Source: CAWJEL01 sp964647255 (GTDB lineage: Bacteria; Chloroflexota; Anaerolineae; CG2-30-64-16). From it: a DNA stretch of 19,458 nucleotides. The notes below the pieces were generated by a model. It made no database searches, had not been told where the DNA came from, and saw only the letters and a list, made by a program, of their open reading frames with translations. Location: the NCBI GenBank assembly GCA_964647255.1, contig CAZYGI010000068.1:1-19458 (forward strand), read 5' to 3'. The translations under genes were made by a program, and so were the position numbers. Each line of letters begins with the position of its first letter. The stretch's first letter is position 1. Shown in pieces: positions 14,569 through 19,458 of the stretch.

Positions 14569-14610
14569 AAAACAGAGCCCTTGGCCTGCTGGGGCCAAGG
14601 GTTCTGTTTT
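14569..14610. terminator. Bidirectional intrinsic terminator
   Basis: An 18-bp stem (14569-14586 with 14593-14610, one G-U wobble, 6-nt loop) ends in TTTT on the plus strand and in a T-run on the minus strand. It lies between the convergent stops of the alcohol dehydrogenase (14546) and the cytochrome b-octaheme gene (14626) and can serve both. Confidence 0.88.
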
Positions 14611-14625
14611 CGGATGCACGTGTGT

Positions 14626-16248
14626 TTACTGGGCAGCCTTATGGCATGTCTGACAGCTATCAACGGTGAAGCTGGCGTGGTTGGCCGGCGCCGGTTTCAA
14701 CCTGTCTGCGCCATGACACGTCCAACACGCCTTGAAAAACTCGTTGGTCAGGTCATGATTGGTCGGGATCGCAGGCGCGCTCACCGCCGGTTGGCTTCCG
14801 CCACTCGTCGCACCGCCGACAGCCGGCTGATGGCAGGTGGTGCAGCTATCGGCCGCAAAGCTGGCGTGGTTGGCCGGGAACGGTTTGATCTTGTCCGCGC
14901 CGTGACACGTCGTGCAATCCTTGTAGGCATCCCCTTCGATGGAATGCGGGATCGCCTTGGGGCCACCGGCAGTGCTGGTTCCAGCGGTCGCATCGCCAGT
15001 GCTCGCCGCCACTTTGTGGCACATCTGGCAGCTATCGCTGGTGAAGCTGGCATGATTGGCCGGGAACGGCTTGATCTTGTCCGCGCCGTGACACGTCGTG
15101 CAATCCTTGTAGGTATCCCCTTCAATGGAATGCGGGATCGGCTTTGCCCCGCCGGCCGTCGTCCCTGTCGCACCGCCGGCGCTGGACGTTGACGTGGGGC
15201 CGGGCTTGTGGCAGATCTGGCAGGACTCGACGGGCCGGCCGACGTGATTCGCCGGCATGGGCTTGATCCCGGAGCCGCCATGGCACGTATCACACTGCTC
15301 CTGGCCTGCAACCGGGTGCGGGATGATCGGTGCGACGACCGTCTCTGGAGTCGGCAGGACAACGGCGGGTGCGACCGTCGGCGTCGCCGGCACATAGACT
15401 GTCGGCAAGACCGTCGTGACCGGCAGTGTCGAGATGGCCGTCGTCTCAGCGGTGGCAGCCCAGTAGATCGTGCCGACGCCGACCAGGGCAATCAGGATGG
15501 CGATCGGGATGAAGATTCGTTCGCGCCGGCGCATCGCGAGCGGGATCGGCGCCGGACGCATTTTGCCGGTCACGAGCCGCTCTAACTCCTCGCCGTGCTC
15601 CTCTTCCATCTGATGCTTCGTCATCCGCCCGGTGAACATGCTCTTGTTGAACATCTTGATGTGCACGTTGTAGAAATGCCACACCAGGATCGCCAGAACC
15701 GCCAGGATCGCCTCAGCGCCATGGGCGGCCTTGGCGGCGGGGATAAACTGACCGGGCAGGATCTTGGTCGTGATCAGCGGATTCCAAAGCATGAACCCGG
15801 TGAGTCCCATGATAACGCCGCCCCAGATCATGGCCCAGTATTCCATTTTCTCGGCAAACGTATAGCGCGGCAGATGCGGCGGCTCCTTGGTGAGGAACAG
15901 GTTATAGCGCAGCGCATCCAACGCATCGGTCGCGTCTTTGAGTCCCGGCAGCATCGTCATCTCGACGCGGCGCACAAACACCTTGTACAGCAGCACGATG
16001 ATGTGATACACCCCAAGCAGCGCAAATGTAATCGCCGCCGTCCGATGGATGACGCGCGTTATCTCGATACCGCCCAGCACTTTGATGATCCAATCCGCGG
16101 CCGAATTCATCGCGAACTTTTGGATCAGGCCGGTCACGCCCAGGACCGAAAACGACGTCAACAAAACAATGTGCTCGATCCGCTGCAGCACAGAGAAGCG
16201 GGGGGGAATTTGCACCTGCGCCTGGATCGTCTCTTTGTCTTTGCTCAT
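14626..16248 (-). CDS. Membrane cytochrome b fused to an octaheme cytochrome c tail
   Basis: The 540-residue protein starts at ATG 16248, with AAGGAG eight bases upstream. Part 1 (about 15-265) is a di-heme cytochrome b of the formate-dehydrogenase-gamma/NarI/b561 type, with candidate ligands His26, His68, His176, His191 and His196. A fifth helix (about 245-264) is followed by a Thr/Pro/Val-rich linker (265-310). Part 2 holds eight CxxCH sites at Cys319, 343, 383, 407, 445, 469, 508 and 532, arranged as four modules of two hemes exactly 24 residues apart, each with PANH before the second heme. The tail should be extracytoplasmic and form a wire between the quinone-reactive membrane part and soluble or outer acceptors. 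It is second in an operon, 23 bases after the nonaheme gene. Modules 2 and 3 are near identical in DNA. Confidence 0.9.
   Translation of the reverse strand: MSKDKETIQAQVQIPPRFSVLQRIEHIVLLTSFSVLGVTGLIQKFAMNSAADWIIKVLGGIEITRVIHRTAAITFALLGVYHIIVLLYKVFVRRVEMTMLPGLKDATDALDALRYNLFLTKEPPHLPRYTFAEKMEYWAMIWGGVIMGLTGFMLWNPLITTKILPGQFIPAAKAAHGAEAILAVLAILVWHFYNVHIKMFNKSMFTGRMTKHQMEEEHGEELERLVTGKMRPAPIPLAMRRRERIFIPIAILIALVGVGTIYWAATAETTAISTLPVTTVLPTVYVPATPTVAPAVVLPTPETVVAPIIPHPVAGQEQCDTCHGGSGIKPMPANHVGRPVESCQICHKPGPTSTSSAGGATGTTAGGAKPIPHSIEGDTYKDCTTCHGADKIKPFPANHASFTSDSCQMCHKVAASTGDATAGTSTAGGPKAIPHSIEGDAYKDCTTCHGADKIKPFPANHASFAADSCTTCHQPAVGGATSGGSQPAVSAPAIPTNHDLTNEFFKACWTCHGADRLKPAPANHASFTVDSCQTCHKAAQ
14655..15144 (-). 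repeat. Tandem coding repeats of the diheme module
   Basis: The word AGCTATC on the plus strand recurs at 14655, 14844 and 15030 (spacings 189 and 186 bp) at the same point of successive modules. The copies starting at 14844 and 15030 differ at about 10 of 111 bases; the first copy is more diverged, and a fourth, most diverged module lies near 15208-15300. Confidence 0.85.
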
Positions 16249-16271
16249 GGCGTATGCTCCTTCCACACCAC

Positions 16272-17366
16272 TCACGCGCGGCCTTTGCGAACTCGCCGGA
16301 CGATCCGGCTGCCCGCATCCACCAACACAAACAGCGCCATACCGCCGATCACGGCTGGGATCAAAATCTGATAGAACAGGTTGACGTAGTACACCAACGG
16401 GAAACGATCCCGCGTCGGCGCAAAATGGCCGACCCAGCTATCCGGGAAGTTGGCAGTGGCATCCGGGTGGCAGCGGCGGCAGGTGGTGAGCAGGTTCTCT
16501 TTCACCACCGCCGAGTTGGCGGCCGACACACTTTGAATATTGTGGACGCCGTGGCAGTCGGTGCACACCGCCTTGTTGGTCTGCTGGTCGGGGTGTTGTT
16601 TCTCGAACAGCGTTACCGTCGTACCGTGGAAGTCTGCAACGTAGGTGTCGAACACCTCGGTCGAGATGTTGTACTTGCGCATCATGGCCGCATCGCCGTG
16701 GCATTTGGCGCAGATGTTGGGCGACTTCAACCGGAAAGCCTGCGTGGTCGGATCAGCCTGGCTGTGCGCGCCGTGGCAGTCGGTGCAGACCGGCACGTCG
16801 GGGTTGCTGGTTTCCAGCAGCGCCGCGCCATGCACACTCTGCGAATAGGCTTGATTGATTGTGCTGTGACACTTGCCGCAGGTCGTCGAGATCTTCTGGC
16901 GCGGCTGGTTTGGGATGCTGATGTCATGGCTGCCGTGGCAGTCGGTGCAAATCGCCGCGTTCCGATTGCCCGCCGCCAGCTCGCGCGCGTGGTTGCTGTC
17001 AAGTGATGCCTTGTACTGGTCAGGGTGGCAGGTCCGACACTGCTGATAGCGATCCATCTGGAAGGCGCGCCGATCAGCGGCTATGATCTTCGGGTGCGGA
17101 TAGCCCTGAATGGTGGTGTGGCACTCAGTGCACTTTAGCCCGCCATGAACGGAAGCGCTGAAGACCGCCGGATCCATAGTCAGCGGGAGGGGTTCACCGC
17201 TGGGCAACACAACGTTCAGGCCGGGTGTGGTGTGACAACCAAGACACACAGCGTTATCATCCTGCGCGGCGCTGGCCGCTCCGATGAAAACAATCAGCAA
17301 CAGGCTGGCGATGCCTGCCGCGATAATCCATCGGGGAAGTCGCCGGGACAGACGAAGTGACTGCAT
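16272..17366 (-). CDS. Nonaheme cytochrome c with C-terminal membrane anchor
   Basis: The 364-residue protein starts at ATG 17366, just after a GGAGGAGG ribosome site. A signal peptide (hydrophobic about 13-33, ending AASA-AQ) is followed by nine CxxCH sites at Cys41, 79, 110, 140, 163, 194, 219, 268 and 296, with many extra His residues (for example SVHGG, SVHGA, DFHGT) available as distal ligands. CTDCHG-x-H occurs three times, a pattern seen in multiheme cytochromes of the c3/NapC/NrfH-like group. A membrane helix (about 333-350) and a basic tail close the chain, so the heme domain should sit outside, anchored at its C-terminus. It lies 23 bases before the cytochrome b-octaheme gene and is read from the Crp/Fnr-like promoter at 17456-17497. 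No catalytic site other than hemes is visible, so an electron-transfer role is inferred. Confidence 0.9.
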   Translation of the reverse strand: MQSLRLSRRLPRWIIAAGIASLLLIVFIGAASAAQDDNAVCLGCHTTPGLNVVLPSGEPLPLTMDPAVFSASVHGGLKCTECHTTIQGYPHPKIIAADRRAFQMDRYQQCRTCHPDQYKASLDSNHARELAAGNRNAAICTDCHGSHDISIPNQPRQKISTTCGKCHSTINQAYSQSVHGAALLETSNPDVPVCTDCHGAHSQADPTTQAFRLKSPNICAKCHGDAAMMRKYNISTEVFDTYVADFHGTTVTLFEKQHPDQQTNKAVCTDCHGVHNIQSVSAANSAVVKENLLTTCRRCHPDATANFPDSWVGHFAPTRDRFPLVYYVNLFYQILIPAVIGGMALFVLVDAGSRIVRRVRKGRA

Positions 17367-17455
17367 AGCCTCCTCCAGACAACTGGGGATCGAATTGTAC
17401 AAACTAACGGTTCGAATCCACACGATTAACGCGCAAAGAACGCACAGTGCGCGAC

Positions 17456-17497
17456 AGTATACTAGCGCCTTGCGTTCGGCTATATGACGCTCGTCAT
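17456..17497 (-). promoter_or_regulatory. Class II Crp/Fnr-like promoter of the multiheme operon
   Basis: The palindrome ATGAC-GCTC-GTCAT (17484-17497) lies 22 bp upstream of TATACT (17461-17456, minus strand). Its centre is therefore at -41.5 from a start near 17449, the standard class II activator position. No good -35 hexamer is present, as expected for an activated promoter. The leader would be about 83 nt. Confidence 0.7.
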
Positions 17498-17590
17498 TCT
17501 ATGAGATTTGTGCGATAAAACACACCAGATCAACGCAACCAACCAAGCAGAGGTCAACCGCAAACCCATCAGCCGATCATCCGCAGCAGA

Positions 17591-17866
17591 TCAGCGCGGT
17601 CGCGCACGGATCGCAGCAACGATGGCGAAGACCACCGCGACGGCGGCGATCAAGCCGACCAGCCGCCAGGGACCAGGCGGGATCGGGCACGCAGGGGACA
17701 AGCTGCCTTCGCCGGCCACCGTCACCGAATCGGAACGAGCATGAGCCATCACCGTCACGTCATCGCTGCCGGGCGCAGGTCTCTCGACACGATCATGCCT
17801 GGAGGCAGCCGGGCCGAGCGCATCCACTTCTACCCCGCCGATGGTAATGCGCAGCGACTGTGTCAT
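17591..17866 (-). CDS. Small tail-anchored membrane protein of unknown function
   Basis: The protein has 91 residues, with ATG at 17866 and AGGAGG five bases upstream, so the frame is likely real. I do not recognise the family. The N-terminal 60 residues are soluble in composition, with charged and Val/Ser-rich stretches and no signal peptide. Residues about 68-86 form one membrane helix ending in IRARPR, giving a tail-anchored layout with the N-terminus most likely in the cytoplasm. The only Cys is Cys60 in PACPIPPGPW, just before the helix. It has its own promoter of the same unusual type as the multiheme operon next to it and a long structured leader, so a role tied to that respiratory system is a fair inference. 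Confidence 0.65.
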   Translation of the reverse strand: MTQSLRITIGGVEVDALGPAASRHDRVERPAPGSDDVTVMAHARSDSVTVAGEGSLSPACPIPPGPWRLVGLIAAVAVVFAIVAAIRARPR

Positions 17867-17885
17867 GAGAACCTCCTAGACAAAA

Positions 17886-17930
17886 ATCCCCGGGCAGACA
17901 CCAGGCCATTCAGCCTGCACGCCCAGGGAT
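17886..17930 (-). promoter_or_regulatory. Terminator-like hairpin in the leader of the 91-residue gene
   Basis: On the minus strand ATCCCTGGGC pairs with GCCCGGGGAT (10 bp, one wobble), and inside it CAGGC pairs with GCCTG around a 6-nt loop. A run of Ts follows (17882-17886 region), and the ribosome site starts only a few bases later. This is the layout of an intrinsic terminator or a translation-blocking stem placed between promoter and gene. Confidence 0.55.
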
Positions 17931-17937
17931 CCAGGTA

Positions 17938-17957
17938 ACGAGATACGGTGATCTCGT
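17938..17957 (-). promoter_or_regulatory. Second leader hairpin of the 91-residue gene
   Basis: ACGAGAT (17938-17944) pairs with ATCTCGT (17951-17957), 7 bp with a 6-nt loop, upstream of the terminator-like stem in the same leader. Confidence 0.5.
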
Positions 17958-18050
17958 CTTCAACAAAGCGGGCGCATCCAGGGCGGGAGTCAATGCAGAC
18001 TGCAATGTGCAATGATGCGACGATGGGGACGCGCCCAAACTTCTTTTGAT

Positions 18051-18092
18051 AATTTAGCGCGAATATCCGGGCACTTCTATGACGAAAGTCAT
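18051..18092 (-). promoter_or_regulatory. Class II Crp/Fnr-like promoter of the 91-residue gene
   Basis: ATGAC-GAAA-GTCAT (18079-18092) lies exactly 22 bp upstream of TAAATT (18056-18051, minus strand). The palindrome arms and spacing are the same as in the promoter at 17456-17497. The start would be near 18044, leaving a leader of about 177 nt before the ATG at 17866. Confidence 0.65.
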
Positions 18093-18140
18093 GTTTGGCG
18101 AGGCAGTGTGCCATATCCGCGCACTCCGCCTCGCCAAACA
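18092..18140 (-). terminator. Hairpin after valS
   Basis: A perfect 13-bp stem, TGTTTGGCGAGGC (18092-18104) with GCCTCGCCAAACA (18128-18140), begins eight bases after the valS stop. The 23-nt loop holds a further short AGTG/CACT pairing. There is no clear T-run, so it may act as a mRNA end-protecting stem or a weak terminator. Its outer base is shared with the Crp/Fnr-like palindrome. Confidence 0.6.
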
Positions 18141-18147
18141 CCTCATA

Positions 18148-19458
18148 TCACAGCCCGGCCAGCCGCTCACGCAACTTGGCGCAGCGGAGTTCAAGCTCCG
18201 CCACCTTGTCGCGCTCGCGCTGCACCACAGCGACGGGCGCACGCTGTGCGAACGGGCCGGTGAGCAGCGTCTGGCTGCGTGCGATTTGGGCCTCGGCCTC
18301 GGCCAGCTCCTTGTTCAGCTTGGCCCGCTCGGCGTCAAGGTCCACGAGGTCAGCCAGAGGCAGATAGATCGTCACAGTGCCGACCACCAGCGTCAATGCC
18401 TGAGCCGGGGCCTGCCCCGCTGAACCCAGATCGGAGGCGACGCTCAGCCGTTCAGGGTCGAGCTTCGCCAGGGCGCAGAGCGTGTCGGACTGGGCGCGCA
18501 CCAGAGCCGCGCGGTCGCCGGCGGCGATGGTGGCCGCGATCTGCACGCCGGGCTTCACGTCATACTCGGAGCGCGCATTGCGGATGGCGCGCACCATTTC
18601 CATGATCAGGTTCATCTCGGCCTCGGCGGCCTCATCGCGGGTGCCCGGTGCCGGCCAGGGCGCGACGATCAAGCCGGCCGGCCACGCCGCATCGCCCACC
18701 GCAGCCTTCAGATACCCCCACGTCTCTTCAGTCACGAAGGGGATGAACGGATGCAGCAGCCGCAAGGATTCGTCCAGCACCTTGATCAAAGTGGTGCGCG
18801 CGCCGGTTTTGGCCTCCGCGTCGCCGCGATACAAGGCGATCTTGCTGATTTCAAGGTACCAGTCGCAGAACTCGCCCCAGAAGAAGTCATAAATCTGCCG
18901 GCCGGCCTCGCCATACTGGAAGGTATCCATCAGCCGCGTTGCGTCCGCGATCGTCGCGGACAGGCGGCTGAGGATCCAACGCTCGGGAAGTTGGAGGTTG
19001 GAGGTTAGAGGTTGGAGGTTAGAGGGCGCGCCCCCGATTTCCAACTTCCAACTTCCAGCGTCCAATTGCGACAGCACAAACCGCACCGCGTTCCAGATCT
19101 TATTCGTGAAGTTCCGGTTGCCCTCCACGCGCTGCAGGCTGAGATTCATGTCGTTGCCGGGAGTCGAGCCGGTCAGCAGGGTGAAGCGCAAGGCATCGGC
19201 GCCCATCGGCTGCAAACCATCCGGGTACTGTGCTCTGACATAATCGCTTAGCTCGTCGGGCTGAGCGCCGTCGAGCACCGCGATCGGGTCCAGCACGTTG
19301 CCGGTGGTCTTGGACATCTTGCGTCCCTGGTCGTCTCTGACCAAGCCGTGCAGATAAATCGTCTCGAACGGGATATCGTTGGTGTACAGCAAACCCTGCA
19401 TCACCATGCGCGCCACCCAGAAGAAGATGATGTCGTAGCCGGTCTCCATCACCGTTGT
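18148..19458 (-). CDS. valS: Valyl-tRNA synthetase, C-terminal part
   Basis: The frame is open through the window end, so about 437 residues of the C-terminal half are seen. It starts inside the catalytic domain (METGYDIIFFWVARM) and carries the class I KMSK loop as RKMSKTTGNVLDP. The anticodon-binding helical domain follows (FWGEFCDWYLE, HPFIPFVTEE), and the chain ends in the ValRS coiled-coil arm (DAERAKLNKELAEAEAQI to LRERLAGL). It charges tRNA-Val with valine in the cytosol. Two insertions are visible: about 25 residues between NVLDP and ADALRF, seen in some bacterial ValRS, and an unusual one of about 25 residues before LPERWILSR that is encoded by a 7-bp repeat array (18991-19068). Confidence 0.96.
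   Translation of the reverse strand, partial: TTVMETGYDIIFFWVARMVMQGLLYTNDIPFETIYLHGLVRDDQGRKMSKTTGNVLDPIAVLDGAQPDELSDYVRAQYPDGLQPMGADALRFTLLTGSTPGNDMNLSLQRVEGNRNFTNKIWNAVRFVLSQLDAGSWKLEIGGAPSNLQPLTSNLQLPERWILSRLSATIADATRLMDTFQYGEAGRQIYDFFWGEFCDWYLEISKIALYRGDAEAKTGARTTLIKVLDESLRLLHPFIPFVTEETWGYLKAAVGDAAWPAGLIVAPWPAPGTRDEAAEAEMNLIMEMVRAIRNARSEYDVKPGVQIAATIAAGDRAALVRAQSDTLCALAKLDPERLSVASDLGSAGQAPAQALTLVVGTVTIYLPLADLVDLDAERAKLNKELAEAEAQIARSQTLLTGPFAQRAPVAVVQRERDKVAELELRCAKLRERLAGL
18991..19068. repeat. 7-bp repeat array forming an inverted repeat inside valS
   Basis: On the plus strand five heptamers (TTGGAGG, TTGGAGG, TTAGAGG, TTGGAGG, TTAGAGG; 18991-19025) are followed by a GCGCGCCCCC centre and four heptamers of the opposite sense (CCAACTT twice, CCAGCGT, CCAATTG; 19041-19068). 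The array is in frame with valS and encodes the insert WKLEIGGAPSNLQPLTSNLQ. Confidence 0.85.

Noticed and set aside
14655..15300. Tandem 186-189 bp periodic repeat, considered as a satellite or CRISPR
   Set aside because: The periodicity is explained by coding repeats of a diheme module with CxxCH in register.
17863..18141. 92-residue minus-strand frame upstream of the small membrane protein
   Set aside because: It has no ribosome site, its start is inside the valS hairpin, and it runs through the predicted promoter and the terminator-like leader stem; no protein pattern is seen.
1..19458. tRNA, rRNA, insertion sequences, phage or toxin-antitoxin genes
   Set aside because: I looked for cloverleaf ends, transposase motifs and short paired genes in the gaps and saw none; all gaps are under 300 bases and are accounted for by promoters, hairpins or repeats.

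Overview
The window is bacterial, GC-rich and gene-dense. It carries a respiratory gene set flanked by metabolic, transport and translation genes. My best guess is a member of the Chloroflexota. That rests on the mix of a ba3-type oxidase, Sco proteins, long multiheme cytochromes fused to membrane cytochrome b, and intergenic hairpin families; nothing in the window proves the phylum, and no rRNA or tRNA gene was seen.

Layout. 1-1.6 kb (+): end of an extended SDR (NAD-dependent epimerase) gene, then a URO-D/corrinoid-methyltransferase-like gene. 1.75-3.13 kb (+): a DHA2-type MFS exporter. 3.24-6.34 kb (-): an ABC exporter half-transporter downstream of a type I phosphodiesterase/alkaline phosphatase-like gene. 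6.5-6.94 kb (+): a small lipoprotein with a TTG start. 6.98-9.28 kb (-): a four-part redox fusion (cytochrome b, 2x[4Fe-4S] ferredoxin, MvhD/FlpD, membrane anchor and cytochrome c). 9.3-9.56 kb: three inverted repeats and no gene. 9.56-13.27 kb (-): an operon sco-like, sco, cbaD, cbaB, cbaA for a ba3-type (B-family) cytochrome c oxidase, with a good promoter at 13367-13396. 13.5-14.55 kb (+): a zinc alcohol dehydrogenase read from an extended -10 promoter. 14.63-17.37 kb (-): a two-gene operon of a nonaheme cytochrome c and a membrane cytochrome b fused to an octaheme c tail. 17.59-17.87 kb (-): a 91-residue tail-anchored protein of unknown function with a long structured leader. 18.15 kb to the window end (-): the C-terminal part of valyl-tRNA synthetase.

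How they work together. The ba3 oxidase and its copper chaperones form a high-affinity terminal oxidase module. The nonaheme/octaheme pair looks like a quinol-linked outlet or inlet for extracytoplasmic electrons. The 765-residue fusion would link cytoplasmic iron-sulfur/flavin chemistry, the quinone pool and a periplasmic c-heme in one chain. The multiheme operon and the 91-residue gene each have the same palindrome ATGAC-N4-GTCAT placed exactly 22 bp upstream of a -10 hexamer. This is the class II geometry of Crp/Fnr-family activators, so the two are probably co-regulated, plausibly by oxygen or another respiratory signal.

Most worth a second look: the fusion protein and its degenerate PEWY motif, the twin Crp/Fnr-like promoters with the small protein they connect, the attenuator-like leader, the recently duplicated diheme modules, and a repeat element inserted in frame in valS.
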